Below are positions 44,472 through 53,529 of a stretch of 59,544 bases of DNA, one piece after another. The notes under the pieces are model-generated. The model was not told the origin of the DNA and did no database searches. It saw only the letters and a program-made list of their open reading frames with translations. The DNA is from Bacteroidota bacterium (GTDB lineage: Bacteria; Bacteroidota; Bacteroidia; Chitinophagales; Saprospiraceae): assembly GCA_963169325.1 (NCBI GenBank), contig CAUJEY010000270.1:1-59544 (forward strand). The letters run 5' to 3'. Each line of letters starts with the position of its first letter. Position 1 is the stretch's first letter. Both the position numbers and the translations under genes were made by a program.

Positions 44472-45737
44472 CTATTTTTGAAATTCAATCCGGGCTGTCC
44501 ATAAGTTTTTTTCAAAAGTCAGATTCAGCCCAAGGCCTTGTTGCGTGCAAATTTCTGCCACTATTGAAAGCCCCAATCCCAAGCCTTCCGTTTGTTGACT
44601 TCCCCGGGCAAAACGAACAGTTAATTCTCCGACAGGCGCATTGGGTGGTGTGGCGGAGTTTTCCACGACAAATTTTTTTTCATCTAATAAAATGCGTAGC
44701 GACCCGCCCACGAGATTGTGTTTCACCGCATTGGCCAGCAGATTGCTCACGAGCGTTTCGGCGAGAAAGGAGTTGATTTCGAGCGTTTTGTCACGCAGAT
44801 CGGTGTGTACAACGAGTTGTTTTTCAGCGATAAAGTCTTCCAGCCATGCCAGTTTTTTTTCCACGAGAGGCTTTAATTCGAGTTTTTTTCGCTCTGAGAA
44901 CTGGTTGTTTTCGATTTTTGATAGCAACAAAAGCGATTGGTTGAGCCGCGCCATGCGTCGCGCGCTTTGCGCGACAATAGCAAGTTGGCGCGCCTGTGTT
45001 TCGTTCAGCGTCTCGTCCTGCAGGAGCATTTCCAACTTGTTTTGGATCACGGCAAGTGGCGTTTGCAGTTCATGACTGGCGTTTTCAGTGAACTTTTTGA
45101 CTGCTTGGAAATCCTTCCGGACTTGTTCGGTAAGGGTTTCGAGGGTAGTATTGAGCTCCTGAAATTCTTGCGCGGCGGCAGGCGCCAGGCGCAGCGGTTC
45201 CTGGTTGGTGAGCCGGAAGCCACGCATTATTTCCAATGTCTCGTAAAACGGCTGCCAAACCTTCCGCGAAACTGCCCGATTGACCCAAAGGATGGCTCCG
45301 AACAGCAAGCCGAACGACAAGGCGAGCAAGGCGATAACCAGCATGGCGAGTTCTTCCTGCTCAACAGTGCTTTGCAAAATGGACAGCTGTGTCCACTGCC
45401 CGCGTATTTTCAGCGGGAAGCACAAGCGGCGAAAGGGTTCCTCTTCATTTTCGAGCGGGTTGAGCAGCGTTGTGTCCGAAAATTTCTCGCGAAAATCAGT
45501 CAGGTCCGAAGGCATCGGCCTGGCTTCCAGCCGCGCGTCAATGCGTTGGAAAAATGCGGGCAGCGTGTCGTGCGCCCTTACGAAATCTTCTATCGCTACA
45601 CGGGTTTCTGCTAATTTTTCGTCGGTTTCGTGCATAATAGCGAGGTACATAACAAAATACATAACCACGCCTGCCGTCGCGAACACGGGCAATACGACGC
45701 GCAAAAACATCCGTTGAGTTTGGCGGAGTAGTTTCAT
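44472..45737 (-). CDS. Sensor histidine kinase
   Basis: A 421-residue membrane sensor kinase with two N-terminal transmembrane segments flanking a ~100-residue periplasmic loop (about 35-130), an H-box FTENASHELQTPLAVI with the phospho-acceptor His, and a HATPase C terminus (NLLANAVKHN, GLGLGLSIVAEIC). It overlaps the response-regulator gene by 4 bp, so the two are made as a pair. The stimulus is unknown; the PepSY-like protein and TonB receptor next door suggest an envelope ligand. Confidence 0.9.
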   Translation of the reverse strand: MKLLRQTQRMFLRVVLPVFATAGVVMYFVMYLAIMHETDEKLAETRVAIEDFVRAHDTLPAFFQRIDARLEARPMPSDLTDFREKFSDTTLLNPLENEEEPFRRLCFPLKIRGQWTQLSILQSTVEQEELAMLVIALLALSFGLLFGAILWVNRAVSRKVWQPFYETLEIMRGFRLTNQEPLRLAPAAAQEFQELNTTLETLTEQVRKDFQAVKKFTENASHELQTPLAVIQNKLEMLLQDETLNETQARQLAIVAQSARRMARLNQSLLLLSKIENNQFSERKKLELKPLVEKKLAWLEDFIAEKQLVVHTDLRDKTLEINSFLAETLVSNLLANAVKHNLVGGSLRILLDEKKFVVENSATPPNAPVGELTVRFARGSQQTEGLGLGLSIVAEICTQQGLGLNLTFEKNLWTARIEFQK

Positions 45738-46417
45738 GTCTTATCCGTGAATTTATAGCCGATGCCATAGACTGCCCGCAGGTAATCTCCACAGCCCCGG
45801 TCGAGGAGTTTTTTGCGGAGGTTCTTAACGTGCGAATAGATGAAATTAAAATCGTCCATCTGGTCGGCATCATCTCCGAGGAGATGCTCGGCGATAATTT
45901 CGCGACGCAGCACGCGGTTTGGGTTTGCCAAAAAATAAAGCAACAGGTCGTATTCCTTCGGTGTTAGATCGAGCGGGACATCGCTGACAGACACGTTGCG
46001 TTCATTCGGATTGACCCGTATTTCATTAAAAATGATGTCATTGTTGCCGCCGAAATGCCGGCGGCGGAGCAGGGCTTTGATCCTTGCATTGAGTTCTGGC
46101 AAGTAGAAAGGCTTGGTCAGATAGTCGTCTGCGCCCAAATCCAATCCGACGATGCGGTCGTTGAAGGCGTTTCGCGCGCTGACAATAATTACAGCTGCCC
46201 AAGGGCGTTTTTTTTTCAGGTTGCGAATCACGTCTATACCCGACCCCCCGCCTGGCAAGTTGATGTCCACGATTAAGCAGTCGTATTCATACACGCTGGC
46301 TTTTTCATCTGCGGTCGGGAAATCGGCGGCGTGTTCAACAAGATAACCTTCACCCCGCAAAAAATCACGGACGGTGGCAGCAAGGTCAGGCTCGTCTTCA
46401 ATGAGCAAAATTTTCAT
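45734..46417 (-). CDS. OmpR/PhoB-family response regulator
   Basis: A 227-residue regulator: receiver domain with acidic pair (IEDEPD), phospho-acceptor Asp in DCLIVDINLPGG and Lys in DYLTKPF, followed by an OmpR-type winged helix (DLTPKEYDLLLYFLANPNRV, then SHVKNLRKKL). It is the first gene of the minus-strand PepSY/receptor/kinase unit and ends in the kinase start. The ~165-bp gap to the divergent helicase gene holds the shared plus-strand promoter; no minus-strand -7 box is obvious. Confidence 0.92.
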   Translation of the reverse strand: MKILLIEDEPDLAATVRDFLRGEGYLVEHAADFPTADEKASVYEYDCLIVDINLPGGGSGIDVIRNLKKKRPWAAVIIVSARNAFNDRIVGLDLGADDYLTKPFYLPELNARIKALLRRRHFGGNNDIIFNEIRVNPNERNVSVSDVPLDLTPKEYDLLLYFLANPNRVLRREIIAEHLLGDDADQMDDFNFIYSHVKNLRKKLLDRGCGDYLRAVYGIGYKFTDKT

Positions 46418-46501
46418 TGGGCGAAAATACTACCCGAATTTTGGATAAATTTTGGCGCAGATTCTTCAAATTAAAAAAAGAACCTTTGAAACAGTGATGG
46501 G

Positions 46502-46565
46502 CTCCAAAAAATAATTCCCCGCATTTCCTTGCAAATTCTCTTAAACAATCGCCATATTTGCAACA
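46502..46565 (+). promoter_or_regulatory. Shared upstream element and promoter of the helicase operon
   Basis: Nearly identical to 38309-38372 over 64 bp, with TTGC and, 22 bp later, TATTTGCAACA. Here the box is followed by a 19-bp leader to the ATG at 46584, giving a normal short 5' UTR, unlike the other copy. The shared sequence implies that the two operons are switched on together. Confidence 0.6.
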
Positions 46566-46583
46566 AAAACCCAAGTCACCTCC

Positions 46584-49500
46584 ATGACCACCCCCGAAAA
46601 AACCCAGGAACCCCAAGCCCTCAACCTCTCCCCCGGCCTCTCCGCCTACCGGCCCATCTCCCGCGCCAATTCCCTCGAAGTCTCCCTACCTGGCAGCATG
46701 GCCTTCCAAACCCGGCAAGCCCTTCTGCGCCTGCGGCAGGAAATCGGCAGTCCCGACTTGTATGTGGCTCAAAAACTGCATTATCCGCTCAAATCCAACG
46801 TATTCGAGTTCTTTTCCGCCGAGCAGGTGGACGCCATCGCCCTGGCCATCTGGAATATCGAACGCGGTGACGGCATGATTATCGGCGACCAAACCGGCAT
46901 CGGCAAGGGCCGCATCGCGGCGGCCATCATCCGGTATGGCGCCAAAAACGGGCTACCCTCCATCTTCATCACCGAAAAAGCCACCCTCTTTTCCGACATC
47001 TACCGCGACCTGTTCGACATCGGCAGCGTGGACCTCGTGCCGCTCATCCTCAACAGCGACAGCAACGCCACCCTGCAAATTTCCCTGGACAGCGAAACCA
47101 TCGTCAAGGTCCACGAGTGGCGGCGCGACCGGAAGTTCCTGCCCAAAAGCATGGGCGAACTACGCGACCTGGTCGCCGACAAAGACGCCCTGCCGCCCGG
47201 CTACGACTTCGCTATGCTGACCTATTCGCAGTTGTCCTCCGACTGGGAAAGCCAAAAACAGTTGGGCAAAAAGACCAAGTCCGAACCTTCGGCTTCCAAT
47301 TTCAAAACCGAATACATCGCCGCACTTTCGCACGGCGCCGTGGTGATCCTGGACGAAGCCCACAACGCCTCGGGCGGCGAAAGCACCACCGGGTATTTCA
47401 TCCGCGAGCGGCTTTTGGCCAATGCTCAGGGTTGCTGCTACCTGTCGGCCACCTTCGCCAAACGACCGGACAACATGCCCGTGTACGCCAAAAAGACGGC
47501 CATCAGTCACGCCAACATCAAGGCGACCGAACTGGAAGAGGTGTTCGCCCGCGGCGGCGTGGCCTTGCAGGAGATCGTCGCCGGCGAGCTGGTCGCCTCG
47601 GGACAAATGTTGCGCCGTCAGCGCAGTTTCGAGGGCATCCGGGTGGAGTATAATTTCCTGCCCGACGATTACGAAGAGCACCGGGTCATTTACAACACCG
47701 TCATCGGCCTGGTGAACGATATCATTGAGTTTGAACAGGAGGTCATCGAGCCGTATTTGGAGACGATGAGCAAGGCCCTGTCCAGCGGCGGCGAAAAGGC
47801 CGAAAAGCGCAAGGGCACCGAAAAAGGTGGGGTGTCCAACTCGCCGTTTTTCAACAAAACCCACAATGTCATCCGCCAACTGTTGTTCAGCATCAAGGCA
47901 CGGCAGGTGGCGCGGGAGGCCATCCGACTGCTGGGCGAAAACAAAAAAGTCGTCATTGCCTTTGCCAATACGATGGCCTCCTTCATGGACGAGTTTGGCT
48001 ACACCAACGGCGACGAGGTGGATAACCTGGACTTCGCGATGGTGCTCAACCGCTCGCTGGAAAACGCCCTGAAATACACCGTGGCCACCGAAACCAGCGA
48101 GATCAAACACTACACCCTATCGCCCGCCGACCTCGACCCGCTGAGCGCCTCGATGCTGGAAAATCTGCGCGACAAAATCAAAAGCGCCTCGGCCGGCATC
48201 AGCCTGTCGCCCATCGACACGCTCATCAATACCATTGAAAAGACCCGCAAGCCAAAGGACGTGGGCGGCGCCGGACACGACTTTTACCGGGTGCGCGAAT
48301 GCACGGGCCGCTCGTTTCAGATCAAAGACGAAGGCGGCACGCTGGTGTACCGCTCCTTCAAGGCCAACGTGAAGCAGTTTTTTGCCGATTTCAATTCCGG
48401 CGACGCGGACGTGCTGCTCATCAACCAAAGCGCCAGCACCGGCGTATCGGCCCATGCTAGCGGCAAATTCCGCGACCAGCGCCAGCGCGCCATGATCATC
48501 CACCAGCCGGAACTGGACATCAACACCGAGGTGCAAAAACGCGGGCGCATCAACCGCACCGGCCAGGTGAATTTGCCGGAATATCTGTACGTGTCCTCGT
48601 CTATTCCGGCGGAAAAGCGCATTTTGATGGTGCTGAAACGCAAGTTGAAAAGCCTCGATGCGAATACGACCGGCAGCCAGAAATCCAGCGATGCCCAACT
48701 GGAATCGCCCGATTTTTTCAACAAATACGGCGACCGGGTGGTGCAGGGTTTCCTGGGTGAAAACTACATGATCGCTGCCGCACTCCGGTTAGACAGCGGC
48801 GAAGACGACAACAACTCCTCTTATGCCCGCTCGGATCTCGCCGAAATGTTCAGTCGCCGCATCGCGCTGCTCACCGTGGAGGAACAGGAACGGGCTTACG
48901 CCGAGGTGCTGGCCCGCTACAACGAATACGTCGAAGACCTCAAGCAGCGCGGCGAATACGACCTGGAAGTGGAATACCTGCCCCTGGAAGCCGAAACCGA
49001 GGAGCAATTTCTGCTGGAAGAAGGCAGCGGGCGGCCCACGCCGTTTGGTCAGCCAGCGGTTTTGGAACAAGTGCAGACCCGCGTGTTGAAACGCCCGATG
49101 AAATGGAGCGAAGTGCAGGCAATCATGGAAAAAACGCTGCAAGGTGTTTCGCTGGAGGAATTTCAAAAACGCTTCCGAAAAGAATACGAGGCCGGGCGGC
49201 AGGAATTGCGCGCTTCCAAATCCGCCGAGCGCAACGGCAAACTGAGCAAAGTCGAAGATGAAATCCGCGAACTGGAAACCCTGCGCGCCTCCGGCAAGTC
49301 CAAAGACGTGGAAAAATTCGAAAAAGGGCTGGAGAAGGCAAATAAGGTGCTCACCGAATTGAAAGAAAAAATGGCCGCTGAGGAAAATAAACTCACGGCT
49401 GAAACCAACAACGGCCTGCGCATCATCGACTTTTTCAAAGTAGGCCGGCCTTTCCAGTTTCGCATCGAGCAGGCCGGCACGGCTCGGGAGTTGAATGGCG

Positions 49501-50369
49501 TGGTGACTGGTTTGTATTTTCTGAAACCCGTGGGCGATCCCACGCGCTTCAACCCGGCCAATGTGCGGATCACCGCCGCCATCTACGGTCCGGAGCGCAA
49601 CTGGACGCTCAAGTTCAATAGCCCGGAAGTGTTCACGGCGATGGGCATGAGCACCCACAACCAGGAGGTGTTTTTGCAGGATTTGCTGTACAACTGGAAC
49701 CGCCACGACAGCGCCGGCAACAAACGCGAGGAGCAGTTTATCGCCACGGGCAATATGCTGTTGTCGGCCAAAAACGTGTTTTTGCAGGGCGCCGGCGGCA
49801 AACTGATCAAGTACAGCACCTTCGATGGTGGTATCCGCTCGGGCATTCTGGTACAAAAGGAGGTAGATCACAAGGGCCGGGAGCAGAAATCGGAACCCAA
49901 AACCCGCCGCTCCGTGCGTGCGTTGGCCGAAGAACTGGCACAAACCCGCCCGGGCTACCAGCAGTACCGCTACGTCGAAGGAACGGCGCTGAACAATGCC
50001 ATCGCGTTCGTGCGCACCCGCGAGGAAATGTACCGGGTGACCATGCCGAAAACCACGGCCTTCAAACCCTATTACGGCGACAAAGACCTGGTCAATTTGC
50101 TGTTCCAGGATACCTACGACCGCAACCGGGGCCTGCCCAAGGCCTTCGTCAGTTACCCGCCCAATTTGCTGGCCGGCTACGTCCACCGCGACGAACTGCA
50201 AGCCTTCCTGGACATCCTGGCCGACAAATACCAGATGACCTACTTAGCCGAAGCGCAACAATTCGCCGGCTTTTTGAACCTCGATCAGCCCATTCCCGAC
50301 CGCGAGCCCTCCGAGATGGAACAAATGCTGATCATCCTCGAACAACTCAACCTCGAAACCGCCCCATAA
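46584..50369 (+). CDS. Strawberry-notch-type helicase/ATPase
   Basis: A 1261-residue protein with an N-terminal SF2 core: Walker A GDQTGIGKGR (101-110), DEAH box LDEAHN (about 257-260), and motif VI VQKRGRINRTGQ near residue 650, followed by the strawberry-notch C-terminal domain and a charged coiled coil (GLEKANKVLTELKEKM). It is the helicase half of the DarB-type protein of phage P1, here separate from the methylase. These proteins are thought to act on DNA in phage and conjugative elements, protecting against restriction or aiding transfer; the reaction is not established. It is the first gene of a four-gene operon ending at the 53379 terminator region. Confidence 0.85.
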   Translation: MTTPEKTQEPQALNLSPGLSAYRPISRANSLEVSLPGSMAFQTRQALLRLRQEIGSPDLYVAQKLHYPLKSNVFEFFSAEQVDAIALAIWNIERGDGMIIGDQTGIGKGRIAAAIIRYGAKNGLPSIFITEKATLFSDIYRDLFDIGSVDLVPLILNSDSNATLQISLDSETIVKVHEWRRDRKFLPKSMGELRDLVADKDALPPGYDFAMLTYSQLSSDWESQKQLGKKTKSEPSASNFKTEYIAALSHGAVVILDEAHNASGGESTTGYFIRERLLANAQGCCYLSATFAKRPDNMPVYAKKTAISHANIKATELEEVFARGGVALQEIVAGELVASGQMLRRQRSFEGIRVEYNFLPDDYEEHRVIYNTVIGLVNDIIEFEQEVIEPYLETMSKALSSGGEKAEKRKGTEKGGVSNSPFFNKTHNVIRQLLFSIKARQVAREAIRLLGENKKVVIAFANTMASFMDEFGYTNGDEVDNLDFAMVLNRSLENALKYTVATETSEIKHYTLSPADLDPLSASMLENLRDKIKSASAGISLSPIDTLINTIEKTRKPKDVGGAGHDFYRVRECTGRSFQIKDEGGTLVYRSFKANVKQFFADFNSGDADVLLINQSASTGVSAHASGKFRDQRQRAMIIHQPELDINTEVQKRGRINRTGQVNLPEYLYVSSSIPAEKRILMVLKRKLKSLDANTTGSQKSSDAQLESPDFFNKYGDRVVQGFLGENYMIAAALRLDSGEDDNNSSYARSDLAEMFSRRIALLTVEEQERAYAEVLARYNEYVEDLKQRGEYDLEVEYLPLEAETEEQFLLEEGSGRPTPFGQPAVLEQVQTRVLKRPMKWSEVQAIMEKTLQGVSLEEFQKRFRKEYEAGRQELRASKSAERNGKLSKVEDEIRELETLRASGKSKDVEKFEKGLEKANKVLTELKEKMAAEENKLTAETNNGLRIIDFFKVGRPFQFRIEQAGTARELNGVVTGLYFLKPVGDPTRFNPANVRITAAIYGPERNWTLKFNSPEVFTAMGMSTHNQEVFLQDLLYNWNRHDSAGNKREEQFIATGNMLLSAKNVFLQGAGGKLIKYSTFDGGIRSGILVQKEVDHKGREQKSEPKTRRSVRALAEELAQTRPGYQQYRYVEGTALNNAIAFVRTREEMYRVTMPKTTAFKPYYGDKDLVNLLFQDTYDRNRGLPKAFVSYPPNLLAGYVHRDELQAFLDILADKYQMTYLAEAQQFAGFLNLDQPIPDREPSEMEQMLIILEQLNLETAP

Positions 50370-50374
50370 CCGCC

Positions 50375-51853
50375 ATGACCTACCAACTCCAAAACCTGAC
50401 TCCGCCGCAAATCGCCCGACTGGACGAGGTGCCCATCGCCCGGCAGGAGCAGATTATCGACCAGACCGGCGAACCGTTGCGTTTGGTGACTTCCTACTAC
50501 TTGGTTAAAAACGCCTCGGCTAATTTCACCGTGCCGCATGAAACCGCCGAAAACCTCGACGCGGCCATTTACAGCCTATTGACCCGGAAAGGTTTTTTGA
50601 ACGGGACCATGCAAGTGGCAAAACCGGAGCCGGTCAAACAAGAGCCGGCGCAAGCCAAAATGGATTTGCCCGAGCCGGCGCGAACGTTGGCTGCTAAACC
50701 TGCAACGCCTAAACCAACTGACCGGCCAAAGTTATTTTCCTTCAACAACTACCCCCTGGCCAAAAAATTCATGCCCCTGCACCAGCAGCGGGTAGTCAGT
50801 GGATTCAACGAGGAGCGCGAGGCCATCGTAAGTGACGTGGAAAAGATGCTGGCCGCCATTCCGAAGTTCCGCTCGCAATCGAAAAAGCCATTGATAGAGC
50901 AAACCGTGTACGCCCACTATTTCTACGGCCAAAGCGATTGGTTTATCTTGGAATACGACGGCAGCGAAGACCAGTTTTTCGGCTATGTCATTCTCAACGG
51001 CGACAGTCAAATGTCCGAATCCGGATTTATTGGCCGGCAGGAGATCACCGAAAACGGCCGGGTGGAATTGGATTTTCATTGGAAACCGGTGACGCTGGGC
51101 GAGGCGCTGCACAATGCCGATCCTGACTACTTCGAGGCGCCCAAGAAGAAAGAGGTGTCGGAAACGACCACCGAGCAGTTGATCGGCGTCGGTTTTGACC
51201 AAAAAAGCCAGTACACCCTCGCTGCCTGGAACAAGGCGCTGCCGGTCATGGAATGGCTGGTGCGCAACACGCCGTTCGTTGTCCCGCACGATTTTGGTCC
51301 CGGCAAGGGCAAATACAAAACGACCCGCAATGTGTCGAATTCCTACCTCGCCGATTTATACGACCGAAAAATTGAGGCGCCCGATCCCAAATTCAAAAAG
51401 GGCGATATGGCCCATTACAAAGACACGCCTGTGCAAATCCTGGACGAGGGCAATTTCGATATCGTGGTCCGGCACTGGATTTACTTAGCCCAAGCCTACC
51501 AATGGGCCGATCCGGACAACGTAAGCGAAAAGAGCCTGACCCCCATAGAGCATACGGATTGGAACGGCTTTGTCGAAGGGCAATCCTACCGGCACAGCAA
51601 CGGCAAAACATATCAGTTCGACGGCCCGATCGAACTGGGTGACGGGCAAAAATTAGCCACCTGGAAATTAGATGGTAAACGCGTCGGCGCGCCACTCCCG
51701 AACCTGCCGGGCTATTTCAAAACGGAAGCTGGTGTTATCGAAGCGCCACCGGTGGTGGATAACTCGAAGCGCCTGCGACTCGCCCAAGCCAAAGCCAAGG
51801 CGCAAGCCGCACGTATCCGAATCCTTAAACTCAAATCTCAAAAAGCAGCCTGA
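50375..51853 (+). CDS. DUF2958-like protein with short ParB/linker regions
   Basis: A 492-residue protein. The N-terminal ~60 residues (LQNLTPPQIARLDEVP) share a motif with the next protein. The middle (about 180-275, QSDWFILEYDGSEDQFFGYV and then ELDFHWKPVTLGEAL) fits the DUF2958 domain found on plasmids, ICEs and phages. The C-terminal third is less conserved and ends in a Lys/Ala-rich helix. Pro/Ala-rich linkers separate the parts. It lies 5 bp after the helicase gene; function unknown. Confidence 0.7.
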   Translation: MTYQLQNLTPPQIARLDEVPIARQEQIIDQTGEPLRLVTSYYLVKNASANFTVPHETAENLDAAIYSLLTRKGFLNGTMQVAKPEPVKQEPAQAKMDLPEPARTLAAKPATPKPTDRPKLFSFNNYPLAKKFMPLHQQRVVSGFNEEREAIVSDVEKMLAAIPKFRSQSKKPLIEQTVYAHYFYGQSDWFILEYDGSEDQFFGYVILNGDSQMSESGFIGRQEITENGRVELDFHWKPVTLGEALHNADPDYFEAPKKKEVSETTTEQLIGVGFDQKSQYTLAAWNKALPVMEWLVRNTPFVVPHDFGPGKGKYKTTRNVSNSYLADLYDRKIEAPDPKFKKGDMAHYKDTPVQILDEGNFDIVVRHWIYLAQAYQWADPDNVSEKSLTPIEHTDWNGFVEGQSYRHSNGKTYQFDGPIELGDGQKLATWKLDGKRVGAPLPNLPGYFKTEAGVIEAPPVVDNSKRLRLAQAKAKAQAARIRILKLKSQKAA

Positions 51854-51855
51854 CC

Positions 51856-53364
51856 ATGTATAAAATAGCCCAACTGACCGACGCGCAAATTGCTAAATTC
51901 AATCCTGATCTGCGCCGGGAAATTGAATCCCTGAAAGCCGACAGCGATAATTTCGATCCGGAATTGTACGAGGTGTTTGCTGAAAATGACAAAGACCTGT
52001 ACGAACTGGCCAAAGGCGAATTGGCTGGCGAACAACCCGTTGTGCCATCTGCCGCCGAACCAGTAGCACCCATGAAACGCGGCCCGAAGACAAAAGAAAA
52101 ACGCGCTAAAAAACAAGCCGAGGCCTACTCTGAAACCGTCACCATCGACGGCACACAGTACCTGGTCGGCGCCGATGCAGATGGAACTGTCCAATATGGC
52201 CTGGATAAAAACGGCCGGCTGCTCCAAATCGGTGATGCGGTGGAAGCCACCATCAAAGGCCATATTATAATAGGTGTCATCGCCAGCCTCAAAGCCCGAA
52301 AAGGCGGTGGCCACCTGGTGCGCTACACCGACGACGCCAGCAATAAAAAAACCGCGATGTTGCAGCCCTCGGCCATTGCCAAAACAGCCTCGGCTTCGCC
52401 AGCCACCGGCAAAGAAACCCCGGTAGCGCCCTACAAAATGCGGCTGCCCAAAAACCTGGTCAAAAAAGCCGAAGTCGCCCGCCGCACCGACTGCGACGAA
52501 AACGAGGCCATCCTGGTGACGCCCACTGAAAAAGTGGAAATCGCCACGCCTACCGTCGCCGATCCGGCCAAAGGCGATAAAATTCTGGCCCATCCCGATG
52601 GCACCCCGATGACCGTTATCGAGGGCAAAGCCGTGGACCAGCACTTTGAGGTAGAAGGCAAAGCCGGCATCGAAACCCGGAAGGACGGCACGGTGACTTT
52701 CGATGTCGCCGGCGACGAAACGCCCGAAGCCGCCGCGCAGCCCCAACCGGCAGACGACGAGACGAAATACCGCGCGGTCAAAGCGAAGAAGCCCACTTCC
52801 CAATGCGAATTCGCCCGCGAAAAGGCCAAGTCGCCAGCCCTGATGACCTTCCTGGAAGGCATGCGCCTGCGCTGGCACGACGGCGAATCCAAGGACAAAA
52901 TCATCGGCGTGTACTACCTGAAAAACGAAAACAAAGTCCTACTCAAAGTGAAAGTGTACGATTGGATAGACTTGTTTGCCGACATCCGCTACTACACCGT
53001 CTGCCCCGAAAGCGGTCGGCTCACCAAGGCTGAAAAACCGGGTAAAGGAGCATCCTCGGTGTTGTTGAGCAAGGTCGCCATGACCGAGTTTTACCGCCAC
53101 CCCTTCGGGCAATCCTGCAAGCGGGTAAGCAAGACACTCTACATCGAGTGTTACCGCAACGGCGCTTGCTCCACCGAAAAGCAAAAGCGGCTGTACCAGA
53201 TTTTTGCCACCAAGTGTATCCGGCAGGAAAAGGCGCATAGCCGGGAGTATTTGAAGTGGGCGCACCAGCAGACGGCGCAGCGCTGGGAGGGGTACGAGGG
53301 AACTAAAACGTATGCGCAGGTTTTTAAGGAAACGCTGGCGATGATTCGGAATGGGAAACGGTAA
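51856..53364 (+). CDS. Unknown mobile-module protein with N-terminal motif shared with its neighbour
   Basis: A 502-residue protein starting MYKIAQLTDAQIAKFNP, which echoes the LT-x2-QIA motif of the preceding gene. A Lys-rich central linker (GPKTKEKRAKKQAEAYS) leads to a segment with repeat-like beta strands and a C-terminal basic, Cys/His-containing part (YRNGACSTEKQKRLYQIFAT). No enzyme motif is visible. The gene starts 2 bp after its neighbour's stop and is followed by a rho-independent terminator, so it ends the helicase operon. Confidence 0.6.
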   Translation: MYKIAQLTDAQIAKFNPDLRREIESLKADSDNFDPELYEVFAENDKDLYELAKGELAGEQPVVPSAAEPVAPMKRGPKTKEKRAKKQAEAYSETVTIDGTQYLVGADADGTVQYGLDKNGRLLQIGDAVEATIKGHIIIGVIASLKARKGGGHLVRYTDDASNKKTAMLQPSAIAKTASASPATGKETPVAPYKMRLPKNLVKKAEVARRTDCDENEAILVTPTEKVEIATPTVADPAKGDKILAHPDGTPMTVIEGKAVDQHFEVEGKAGIETRKDGTVTFDVAGDETPEAAAQPQPADDETKYRAVKAKKPTSQCEFAREKAKSPALMTFLEGMRLRWHDGESKDKIIGVYYLKNENKVLLKVKVYDWIDLFADIRYYTVCPESGRLTKAEKPGKGASSVLLSKVAMTEFYRHPFGQSCKRVSKTLYIECYRNGACSTEKQKRLYQIFATKCIRQEKAHSREYLKWAHQQTAQRWEGYEGTKTYAQVFKETLAMIRNGKR

Positions 53365-53378
53365 AGGTTTTGAAAATG

Positions 53379-53423
53379 AAGCGGCGGGCGAGGATTTTAA
53401 ATCGGCTGCCCGCCCGCTTTTTA
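53379..53423 (+). terminator. Rho-independent terminator after the helicase operon
   Basis: A GC-rich stem GCGGCGGGC ... GCCCGCCCGC, nine pairs with one bulged C, is followed by TTTTT. The loop is about 20 nt. It lies 15 bp after the stop of the unknown 502-residue gene and just before the tRNA gene, so it separates the two transcripts. Confidence 0.7.
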
Positions 53424-53434
53424 ATCCATCCTAT

Positions 53435-53508
53435 AGCGGGGTAGCGCAGTTGGTCAGCGTGCCAGACTCATGATCTGGAGGTCGGAGGTTCGAGTCCTTC
53501 CCCCGCAA
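53435..53508 (+). tRNA. tRNA-Met-like (anticodon CAT), orphan in a mobile module
   Basis: A full cloverleaf can be folded. The acceptor strands are AGCGGGG and CCCCGCA. The D arm is GCGC/GCGT with a GG pair in the loop, the anticodon stem CCAGA/TCTGG encloses CTCATGA (anticodon CAT), and the T arm is GGAGG/CCTTC with TTCGAGT. Odd features: position 1-72 is an A-A mismatch (initiator tRNAs have a 1-72 mismatch), yet the three G-C pairs of an initiator anticodon stem are missing; base 37 is G where A is usual; CCA is not encoded (ACT follows). It could be an elongator tRNA-Met or tRNA-Ile2 (CAT), perhaps slightly decayed. Only one tRNA is seen in the window. Confidence 0.8.
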
Positions 53509-53529
53509 CTTTTTCCCAAAAACCGCCTC

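Noticed and set aside
48789-50201. 470-residue minus-strand frame opposite the strawberry-notch helicase
   Set aside because: Phe/Gly/Gln-rich shadow with no motif; the helicase frame is complete.
51838-52878. 346-residue minus-strand frame opposite two module genes
   Set aside because: Gly/Phe-rich shadow spanning the junction of two coupled plus-strand genes.
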